A stretch of DNA of 64,000 nt from Pseudomonadota bacterium (lineage in GTDB: Bacteria > Pseudomonadota > Gammaproteobacteria > Berkiellales > Berkiellaceae), in assembly GCA_018241965.1 (NCBI GenBank), contig JAFECS010000013.1, positions 1-64,000 on the forward strand. The letters run 5' to 3'. The translations under genes were made by a program, and so were the position numbers. The notes under the pieces were generated by a model. The model worked only from the letters and a program-made list of their open reading frames with translations. It did no database searches and was not told the DNA's origin. Of this stretch, positions 57,181-64,000 are shown piece after piece. Positions within the stretch are counted from its first letter, which is position 1. The number at the start of each line of letters is the position of its first letter.

Positions 57181-58912
57181 AATAATCTTCCTTATATCTC
57201 TTTTAATGCCAATCTCACTCCTTGGTAAATCCAATGATTCGCCTGTAGTGGTGGTACTGCATGGCGTGGATAAAGCCATGGAAGAAAATATACGTGCAAA
57301 TTTAACCGTGTTGCACGAAACCCTTGATGAAGAAAATGCCACCAAAGAAGCGATTGAACAACGCTCCAAACAGGAAATTTTAGCAGCCTTACAACCTTTT
57401 GGTTATTATGAACCAACGGTTCACAGTAATATTGATATCAAAGAAGGTAAAATAAATGTTTCTTTTGATATTCAACTGGGAGAACCTGTCAAGATTTTAG
57501 CTATTCACTTCGTGCTAACAGGTCAAGGCGAAAAAGATCCTCGCCTCAAAAATTTATTTGCTTTATTTACCATGAAAATAGGTGATGTCTTTGTTCATGA
57601 TACCTATGAGCAAGGGAAAAAAGCCTTGCTCTCTCAAACCATTCAAAGTGGTTATTTAAATGCTTCCTTCAGTGAGCATAAAGTTGAAGTGGATCTAGAA
57701 AACAAAACCAGTCAAATTTTCTTAAGTCTAGACACGGGAGCAAGACACTTTTTTGGGGATGTTACTTTTGGGGAAACAGTGCTATCGAATAAATTACTCA
57801 ATCGTTATCTCCCTTTTGCGCCAGGCGACCCCTATCAGCCTGAAAAAATTATGTTATTACAAAATCGCCTGACCCAAAGTGATTATTTTAAAAATGCCAA
57901 TGTAAAAGCTGTCACAGAGGAAGGGGCAACAACGGTGCCAGTTGTTGTAGAGTTAGAAGATGCCAAACCGAATCATTATATCCTCGGCGCTGGCTATGGC
58001 ACAGATACTGGCGTGCGCGGCAAATTGGGGTGGACCAGACGTCGCTTAAATTCCATGGGGCATCGCTTTACAGCACAAGCACAAATTTCAGAAATTTACG
58101 ACAAGATCTACGCCGAATATAGCATCCCGGGCAAAAGGCCCTACAGCGACCAGCTGAAATTTCAAGGGGGCTTTTACGATGATGAATTCAGCGAAAAACC
58201 CTCTCAAATTTACGAAGCGGGTATTTTAGAAGAGCGCATTATCTCCAATTGGGAACGGCGCTTAGGGGTAAATTACCACCATGAAAGATTCAATGCTTTT
58301 ATTACCAACGATGTTATTGAATCCAAGCTTATTTTACCGACCATTACATTTATTCAGGTGAGAAAATCAGAATCCGATGCGGTCAGTGGTCGGCGCATTG
58401 AATTCACCATGCGTGGTTCAGTGGACGCCCTGTTCAGCGATACCACCTTCTTTCAAAGTTACTTGCAATTAAAGTGGGTGCATGGTTTTACAGATAACAC
58501 AAGATTACTGATGCGTGGCGACTTTGGTTTCACACTACCAGATGATAGTGAACGCCTCCCCCTGTCGCAACGTTTCTTTGCGGGTGGTGATTTAAGCTTA
58601 CGAGGTTATGGGTATCGCTCATTGCCTAATGAGATTGATAAAGACGGTAATTATCAGCCTGTTGGTGGTGCTTATCTTGCCGTGGGCAGTTTAGAGTTGC
58701 ACCAAACCATCAAAAAGCCCTTTGGTGTTTTCACCTTTGTTGATGCAGGAAATGCATATCGTGAGTTGTTTCAAGAAACAGCCATTGGTGTAGGCGCAGG
58801 GGTTGAATGGCAAACCCGTTTGGGACCAATTAAATTTGCCGTGGCTAAACCCTTAACCAAAACTTCTGATGCTTGGCGCATCCATGCTTCCTTTGGGCCA
58901 GAATTGTCCTAA
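57164..58912 (+). CDS. tamA: TamA, outer-membrane translocation and assembly module
   Basis: TamA is an Omp85 protein that with TamB helps insert or move proteins and lipids across the envelope. The 582-residue protein has a signal peptide (KTLIKIIFLISLLMPISLLG), POTRA domains (about 25-265) and a C-terminal beta-barrel with the Omp85 motif GGDLSLRGYGYRSL. I accept the TTG start at 57164, overlapping the ABC gene, because it begins the signal peptide directly. The length matches E. coli TamA (577). The usual next gene, tamB, is separated from it by an inverted gene. Confidence 0.92.
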   Translation: MKTLIKIIFLISLLMPISLLGKSNDSPVVVVLHGVDKAMEENIRANLTVLHETLDEENATKEAIEQRSKQEILAALQPFGYYEPTVHSNIDIKEGKINVSFDIQLGEPVKILAIHFVLTGQGEKDPRLKNLFALFTMKIGDVFVHDTYEQGKKALLSQTIQSGYLNASFSEHKVEVDLENKTSQIFLSLDTGARHFFGDVTFGETVLSNKLLNRYLPFAPGDPYQPEKIMLLQNRLTQSDYFKNANVKAVTEEGATTVPVVVELEDAKPNHYILGAGYGTDTGVRGKLGWTRRRLNSMGHRFTAQAQISEIYDKIYAEYSIPGKRPYSDQLKFQGGFYDDEFSEKPSQIYEAGILEERIISNWERRLGVNYHHERFNAFITNDVIESKLILPTITFIQVRKSESDAVSGRRIEFTMRGSVDALFSDTTFFQSYLQLKWVHGFTDNTRLLMRGDFGFTLPDDSERLPLSQRFFAGGDLSLRGYGYRSLPNEIDKDGNYQPVGGAYLAVGSLELHQTIKKPFGVFTFVDAGNAYRELFQETAIGVGAGVEWQTRLGPIKFAVAKPLTKTSDAWRIHASFGPELS

Positions 58913-58929
58913 CTTGATCTGTTACGGAA

Positions 58930-58953
58930 AAGGCACAACACGCGCTGTGCCTT
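58930..58953 (-). terminator. Hairpin between tamA and the inverted gene
   Basis: AAGGCACA and TGTGCCTT form an 8-bp perfect stem with an 8-base loop. On the minus strand it is followed by TTTTCC, so it best fits termination of the 58960-59829 gene; on the plus strand it may also stop tamA. Confidence 0.65.
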
Positions 58954-58959
58954 ATTGGG

Positions 58960-59829
58960 CTACTCGGGCCGAGATAAACCTACCGCAGAGACAGAGTCAT
59001 CATTTAAATTAGTAGATGAGAATAATGCATCACCACTAACTACTTCTCTGGGGAAAAGTACCCTGGCTCTTGCCTTTAAACCTAAACCATGTGCCGGTGC
59101 GCTTTTTTTCCAAAGGTTATATAACGCATTCCTAGGGGCTTCCACGAAAACTTCATTCACCTTATTTGCGTGTGCCTCCATTAAGGAATCAATAAACTTT
59201 GATTTAATAACGCTCTCATCAGGAAGATGCGATAGTAGCTTACTGACGTTAACAAACCATTTTTTAGCAACAGAATAGGAACGATAGAATGCATGCCCTG
59301 CATTTTTCAATCTCGGATTGGCAAGTTGTTTCAACATTAATCTTTGCGTCTTTACACTTTTGGTTTTAAAAGACGCTGAAAAATCGTTTAATTTTTGTTC
59401 GCGTTCTCTTAGGATTAATTTTTCAACTAGGGAAACTAATTGTGGATCAGGCACGGTAAGGGGGCGGTCTTCTTTATATACCCCACCTTTTTTAATAACT
59501 GCTAACAAGCGCTTTGCGTAAGCAATTTTGTCTGAACCTTCAATATCTTTTAAGGATGCTATGAGGTCTTTTACAAGACATAATCTAAAATCTTCAAGTT
59601 TTCTGTAATGTTTTTGCTCTAGTTTTGGTAGTAGACGCCGCCAGGCAGACAACATTTCATCAATAAGGTCCAGTTCATCTTTTCTCGTCAGCTTTTCTCT
59701 TTCTGTTAAGGGATCGGCATCTTGATCTAGCCATTGAGATAAAAAGGCTAATTTTCCTAGAAAAGAGAGTTTGGGCAGATTTTCTTCACAATATTGAATG
59801 GTACCAAGCAGATAAATGTAACGACTCAT
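58960..59829 (-). CDS. Hypothetical helical protein inserted between tamA and tamB
   Basis: A 289-residue protein without signal peptide, rich in Leu, Lys and Glu and predicted largely helical. Stretches include LDLIDEMLSAWRRLLPKLEQ and SLVEKLILREREQKLNDF. No family is recognised. GGGAG precedes the ATG and a hairpin follows the stop, so it is a self-contained unit on the strand opposite its neighbours. Splitting tamA from tamB suggests later acquisition. An effector-like role is possible, by resemblance in style to other genes of the window, but nothing shows it. Confidence 0.6.
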   Translation of the reverse strand: MSRYIYLLGTIQYCEENLPKLSFLGKLAFLSQWLDQDADPLTEREKLTRKDELDLIDEMLSAWRRLLPKLEQKHYRKLEDFRLCLVKDLIASLKDIEGSDKIAYAKRLLAVIKKGGVYKEDRPLTVPDPQLVSLVEKLILREREQKLNDFSASFKTKSVKTQRLMLKQLANPRLKNAGHAFYRSYSVAKKWFVNVSKLLSHLPDESVIKSKFIDSLMEAHANKVNEVFVEAPRNALYNLWKKSAPAHGLGLKARARVLFPREVVSGDALFSSTNLNDDSVSAVGLSRPE

Positions 59830-60011
59830 AGAAAGGTACTCCCTAAAATAAAGCGAAATGCTAACTTAGTAGATTGCCATTTACAAGCAAAGCATTAATA
59901 TTGAGCTTTTCGACTAACTTTTTGTTGGCACTTATTTTTCTTTGCTAATGACAGGGTTATTATCAATAGGTACAATGTCAGCAATATTAAGTTACTTGTT
60001 TACCTTTGGTG

Positions 60012-62477
60012 ATGTTAGATATGAAGCAACTTCTCTCTTTCTTTAGCCATCACCTGGAGCCGCTTTCGCTTCTCAAAAAAAGCGTGAAATTCATTTTTTG
60101 CCTCGCTTTTGCTGCTGTTATTTTCGGATTATTCCTCATTTTTACACCGCATGGAAACCAACTTGCGCTTGAGATAATATCCCAATGGACCCCATATCAA
60201 GTCCAGTGCGCTTCCATATCAGGTAACCTCTATCATGATTTCGTTGTAGAAGATGTCCAGATCAAAGGCCCACAACTTTCTATTAAAGCCAAACGCATAG
60301 CCGCATCTTGGGATCTGGTAAAGTGGCTGCACAATGATAATACCATTCAGACACTTTCAATCAATGATTTATCGTTTTGGTATGAAAATAAGGCACAAGC
60401 ACTCATTCTTCCGGAACATTATGACAATGCCACCTTAGAAAAAGCACAAGGAGACATTGCTAAATCATTGCCTTTTGCAGTCAATGTTGAAAACCTTGAG
60501 ATTGTGAATGCGGATATTCATTGGAATGATATAGAACATAAATTAAGTGAACTTCGCATAACACATGCAACGAGCAATATCGCGCAAATAGAAGAAATCC
60601 ATTATAAAGGCGCTTTTGGCTCCCTGGATGCAAACTTAAAAGGAGCAATCAAAGTAGATTGGAACTTAGATCTTTCTAAAAACCCTTTTCTTGTTGAGTT
60701 AAACTCCAGCGCTATCACCACCCAGGGAAGTATTACGCTACCTTCTAGAAACATCGACGATCCGGAAAATCAAATTCAAATCAGCGTATATGCTAAAGAA
60801 TATACCCAAGGTAAACATCACTTACAAAACCTCCAACTAGACGCTAAAGGCACCCTGGTAAGGCACCAAGTTACTTTACATGGGATCTATAATAAAAGCC
60901 CCATTGAAAGTGTGGTTACCGGGAAATTTACGGATAAACGTTGGCAAGGCAACATTACAAAACTACTGGTCAACCATGAACGTTGGCAAAAAATTGGCAA
61001 CTCAACAGGTAAATTCGATATTCAATGGCAAAACAAAATCGTTTCTCTTGCTGAAATTAACTTGGGTGAAAAATATCCAATCACCCTTGAAGCGGTTGTT
61101 GATAAAAATAAGCCTTATGCCTTAAGCGGAATAGCAAAAGCCAATATAAAGCAATTAAAAACACTGTCATCCTTAGTGCCTTCTCTTGCGAATATGCGTG
61201 GCCAATTAGATATCGATTTAACCTTGTCCGGTACGATTTTGCAACCAACCTGGTTAGGCCAGATCCTATTAACCAATGCAAAGCTTCCTGCGACTTCTTT
61301 GGGCAAGAAAGCTGTCTTGAATGATTTATTACTCAGCTTTTTGCCCAATAATCAAATCAATATTCAAGGTAAAGGTTTATGGGGAAGTGGTGAATTTACT
61401 ATTGCCGGAAAGGGGACACTCTTTGGACCATCGCCAGTTTTAGAAGTGGCTATTAAGGGCGATAAACTACTTTTAAGCGATACCCCAGAATATTACATTG
61501 TCGCAAATCCTGATTTGTTACTCACCCTAAAAAAGGGCCAATTAGCGCTAAATGGTAAAATTATCATTCCTGAAGCTGAAATAAATAGTTTAAAAAATCC
61601 AGAGATGATAAGCGCCTCAGAAGATGTCGTCCTGGTTTCAAAGAAAGCTAAACCTGTTGCCAAACCACTCACTGAACAGGCTACGCATTATCAAATAGCT
61701 ACGCATATTGAAGTGATCATAAAAGATAAAATCACTTACAAAGGTCACGGGATCACCAGCAAAGTGGGCGGACGATTGGAGATTAACCAACAACCGGGCC
61801 AACCTCCACTAGCCAAAGGTAAATTATTTCTCACCAATGGCAGCTATAAAGCTTATGGAAAGGTATTTGATATCAACTACGGGCAAATCTTGTTCACCGG
61901 CGGCCCCATCTATGATCCTATTTTAGATATTCGCGCAGAACGTCATATCCAACCACAATCACCTTTAACAAGTTTTAAGAGCAATCAAACTATTTTGGCA
62001 GGCATTACCTTTACGGGTAATTTAAAAACCCCAAAAATTGGTTTTTACTCAAACCCTAGCATGCCAGATCCGGATATTATTTCATATTTAATTGTTGGCC
62101 GTCCTCAAAATCAAATCAATGAAGCGCAAGCTGAATTATTATTTCAAGCGGTTTCACAGCTAGCCACCATCATGGGTGGAAATAGAAATGATGTGCATTT
62201 TGATTTGGCTGAAAAATTAAAATTAGATCAACTTGGCTTTTCCAAAAAACAAAATTATATTCCCACACCAGGTTCCCATAACCCGCTGGAAGATACGGTT
62301 TTTGTTTTAGGAAAACAACTTTCTTCTCGTCTGTATCTTAACTACAGTGTTGGACTTGTAGATTCTGCAAGTCAATTTGGTATGCGTTATGCTGTGGGTA
62401 AAAATATGATGATTGAAGCTGCAACTGGAACACAAGGTTCCAGCGCTGATGTTCTATTATCATTTGAAGGGCATTAG
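60012..62477 (+). CDS. tamB: TamB, translocation and assembly module inner-membrane protein (short form)
   Basis: TamB spans the periplasm as a beta-groove protein anchored in the inner membrane and working with TamA. An N-terminal membrane helix (about 23-45) is followed by a long beta-rich region and the conserved C-terminal TamB domain (DUF490): YKAYGKVFDINYGQILFTGGP, PDIISYLIVGRP, LGKQLSSRLYLNYSVGL. At about 820 residues it is much shorter than E. coli TamB (about 1260), mostly in the middle. Starts at 60012 or 60021 are both possible; the ribosome site is weak. Confidence 0.88.
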   Translation: MLDMKQLLSFFSHHLEPLSLLKKSVKFIFCLAFAAVIFGLFLIFTPHGNQLALEIISQWTPYQVQCASISGNLYHDFVVEDVQIKGPQLSIKAKRIAASWDLVKWLHNDNTIQTLSINDLSFWYENKAQALILPEHYDNATLEKAQGDIAKSLPFAVNVENLEIVNADIHWNDIEHKLSELRITHATSNIAQIEEIHYKGAFGSLDANLKGAIKVDWNLDLSKNPFLVELNSSAITTQGSITLPSRNIDDPENQIQISVYAKEYTQGKHHLQNLQLDAKGTLVRHQVTLHGIYNKSPIESVVTGKFTDKRWQGNITKLLVNHERWQKIGNSTGKFDIQWQNKIVSLAEINLGEKYPITLEAVVDKNKPYALSGIAKANIKQLKTLSSLVPSLANMRGQLDIDLTLSGTILQPTWLGQILLTNAKLPATSLGKKAVLNDLLLSFLPNNQINIQGKGLWGSGEFTIAGKGTLFGPSPVLEVAIKGDKLLLSDTPEYYIVANPDLLLTLKKGQLALNGKIIIPEAEINSLKNPEMISASEDVVLVSKKAKPVAKPLTEQATHYQIATHIEVIIKDKITYKGHGITSKVGGRLEINQQPGQPPLAKGKLFLTNGSYKAYGKVFDINYGQILFTGGPIYDPILDIRAERHIQPQSPLTSFKSNQTILAGITFTGNLKTPKIGFYSNPSMPDPDIISYLIVGRPQNQINEAQAELLFQAVSQLATIMGGNRNDVHFDLAEKLKLDQLGFSKKQNYIPTPGSHNPLEDTVFVLGKQLSSRLYLNYSVGLVDSASQFGMRYAVGKNMMIEAATGTQGSSADVLLSFEGH

Positions 62478-62589
62478 TTTATCCAATAGCCTCTTTGACA
62501 AGGAAAAAAATACAGTCTTTTTGCCACTCTATTTTTTTAGATGCTATGTTTTTATTAAAATTTGAAAACAAGCTTCGAGAGAATACCTT

Positions 62590-63654
62590 ATGGCCGGAAC
62601 AAATGTTTGCAACAAATGTGGTACAAATAATGAAACCGGAGCCAAGTATTGCTCCAAGTGTGGCATCAAAATCGGATCAACAGCAATAGGTCGTTTTTTT
62701 CGTGTGCTTACTAAAATTTTGGTGGGCATATTTATCTTTATTGGCCTGATCATAGGTATAGCCTTTTATGCTACCAGTGGTGTAGCAAATACGGTAAAAG
62801 ATCAACTTTCAGCAATCCGCTCGGGTGATTATACAAAGGCTTATTCTTATACTTCCACCGAATTTCAGAAAAATACCTCTGTAGATGAATTTAAAAAATT
62901 TATCGAAACCATTCCTGCGTTGAAAGATAATCAAAGTCTTTCCATAAATGACCGTTCATTTCAGAATGAGAATGGCTCTGTTAAAGGAACCATTACGAGT
63001 AAGGATGGCATGACCATTCCAATTGAATATCAACTTATTAAAGAGAATGGCACCTGGAAAATTCTAGGGATCAACGCACAGCTTTCAAATGATCATAAAT
63101 CAGAGGCACAACCACAAAAGTCTTTAGTAAAAACCGAAGAACATAACGAACAAGAGAAACTCTCTACGCAGACAATCAATTTAAGTAAAACTTATCAAAA
63201 TACAGATAATGCTTTTCTTGTAAAATATCCTGAAAATTGGGAGCTTGACCAGTCTAACCCTTCAGTTATCATGTTTAAAAAAATGCAAGATGAGCCTGGT
63301 TTTGCAAATGTGAATATACAGCTTGTCTTAACAAAGCAAGCCGGTGGCAAATATGCTAATATCGATGAATATCTTGATTCAATAAAATCACAAGGACAAG
63401 CTCAATTTACAGATTTCAAGGTTGTAGCAGAAAATACTGAAACTCTTCCTTCTGATCCAGATAAAATTAATGGCAAATCTATTACTTTTACTTATAAACA
63501 TGAGGGCACTGACATTAAGCAATTACAAATTATTCTAATGAGCGAAGATAATAAGCTCTTTTATATGTGGGGATATACGGCATCCTCAGATCAATATGAT
63601 AAAAACTTACCTGTATCGGACGCAATGTTGGACTCGTGGAAATTCAAGGAATAA
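62590..63654 (+). CDS. Zinc-ribbon membrane protein with two extracytoplasmic domains
   Basis: A 354-residue protein. The N-terminus is a zinc ribbon with two CxxC pairs: C7, C10 and C22, C25 (CNKCGTN.. CSKCG). A single membrane helix (about 42-62) follows. Outside lie a DUF4864/DUF4878-type fold (about 70-165: QLSAIRSGDYTKAYSYTS) and, after a charged linker, a PsbP/DUF1795-like domain (about 205-354: FLVKYPENWELDQSNPSVIMF). The role is unknown. The combination looks like an envelope sensor or chaperone, but I cannot decide. It converges with rpoS. Confidence 0.78.
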   Translation: MAGTNVCNKCGTNNETGAKYCSKCGIKIGSTAIGRFFRVLTKILVGIFIFIGLIIGIAFYATSGVANTVKDQLSAIRSGDYTKAYSYTSTEFQKNTSVDEFKKFIETIPALKDNQSLSINDRSFQNENGSVKGTITSKDGMTIPIEYQLIKENGTWKILGINAQLSNDHKSEAQPQKSLVKTEEHNEQEKLSTQTINLSKTYQNTDNAFLVKYPENWELDQSNPSVIMFKKMQDEPGFANVNIQLVLTKQAGGKYANIDEYLDSIKSQGQAQFTDFKVVAENTETLPSDPDKINGKSITFTYKHEGTDIKQLQIILMSEDNKLFYMWGYTASSDQYDKNLPVSDAMLDSWKFKE

Positions 63655-63657
63655 GCC

Positions 63658-64000
63658 CTAGTTAAAAAAAACTGCTTCTGTTAAACCACGATTTAACAGC
63701 AGTTCTTTTAAATAGCCCAATGCTTCAACTTGAATTTGTCTAACCCTTTCGCGTGTTAAACCAATTTCGGCGCCCACATCTTCTAAGGTGGCCTGTTCAA
63801 ATCCACGCAAACCAAAGCGTCGGGTAATAACTTCACGTTGCTTTTCATTTAACTTATCAAGCCAACTATCCACTTCGCGAATAAAATCACTCTCACCTAA
63901 GATATTCACCGGATCAATGCCAGCATCATCGGCAACACTCTCAACCAATGAACGCTCGGTTTCGCTCGCCACTTTGGAATCTAGCGAAGTCACTTTTTCA
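63658..64000 (-). CDS. rpoS: RpoS-type sigma factor, C-terminal part (gene runs off the right edge)
   Basis: The 3' end of a sigma-70 family gene, 114 codons visible and open to the window edge. Sigma region 4 is intact: LNEKQREVITRRFGL and the helix-turn-helix LEDVGAEIGLTRERVRQIQVEAL that reads the -35 element. The sequence before it (EKVTSLDSKVASETERSLVES.ADD) fits the region 3 to 4 join of RpoS rather than RpoD. RpoS directs stationary-phase and stress transcription and, in Legionella-type bacteria, the transmissive phase. The N-terminal regions are outside the window. Confidence 0.87.
   Translation of the reverse strand, partial: EKVTSLDSKVASETERSLVESVADDAGIDPVNILGESDFIREVDSWLDKLNEKQREVITRRFGLRGFEQATLEDVGAEIGLTRERVRQIQVEALGYLKELLLNRGLTEAVFFN

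Noticed and set aside
58960..59829. RasGEF-like domain in the inverted gene between tamA and tamB
   Set aside because: The helical, Leu-rich look was suggestive, but I could find no diagnostic motif, so I left it as unknown.

Overview
The window reads as chromosome of a low-GC gammaproteobacterium, most likely an intracellular or host-associated member of the Legionellales (Legionella, Coxiella, Berkiella or Aquicella type). This is inference. It rests on housekeeping blocks laid out as in Pseudomonas-type gammaproteobacteria (DUF2066-PerM-Hda divergent from purMN; motY / pyrC-rnt / peroxiredoxin / Grx4; nrdAB; ubiC-pabB; rpoS), set among many large eukaryote-like or low-complexity proteins of the kind secreted by Dot/Icm-bearing bacteria. 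No secretion-system gene, rRNA, tRNA, CRISPR array, transposase or phage gene was recognised.

Layout. 1-8.4 kb: a partial coiled-coil gene, a small hydrophobic protein behind a palindromic operator candidate, hda/perM/DUF2066 on the minus strand, purM-purN-DUF3108 on the plus strand, a microcin-like peptide gene, then dcd and mrp on the minus strand. 8.5-21.7 kb: metG-ferredoxin-nth-DUF1841, motY-like, pyrC-rnt, a second microcin-like peptide gene with its own promoter, a secreted beta-propeller protein, fadH, peroxiredoxin, Grx4, sodB and an argD-type aminotransferase. 22-33 kb: an accessory block with a 1392-residue leucine-rich-repeat protein, an exported TylF-like methyltransferase, two neighbouring proteins sharing a KRGF..KM motif, and a divergent protein that resembles the N-terminal part of one of them. 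33-44 kb: a BrnQ transporter, an IQ-motif phosphodiester glycosidase, an S9 peptidase, a TetR regulator, nrdAB with a DnaA box and a candidate NrdR box, an L,D-transpeptidase and a lipoprotein. 44-54 kb: a patatin, a Zn-protease/RimK fusion, a second LRR protein paired with a Ser/Pro-rich protein, pabB-ubiC, and another effector-like protein. 54-64 kb: an ABC permease/ATPase pair, tamA, an inverted unknown gene, tamB, a zinc-ribbon membrane protein and the 3' end of rpoS.

The housekeeping genes cover purine and pyrimidine supply (purMN, pyrC, dcd, nrdAB), replication control (hda), translation (metG, a rimK-type ligase), redox defence (prx, grx4, sodB), chorismate use (ubiC, pabB) and outer-membrane biogenesis (tamAB). 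The most unusual content is two genes whose 15-residue double-glycine leaders match the microcin V leader pattern, a glycosidase-like protein with a calmodulin-type IQ motif, and a family of paralogous effector-like proteins.
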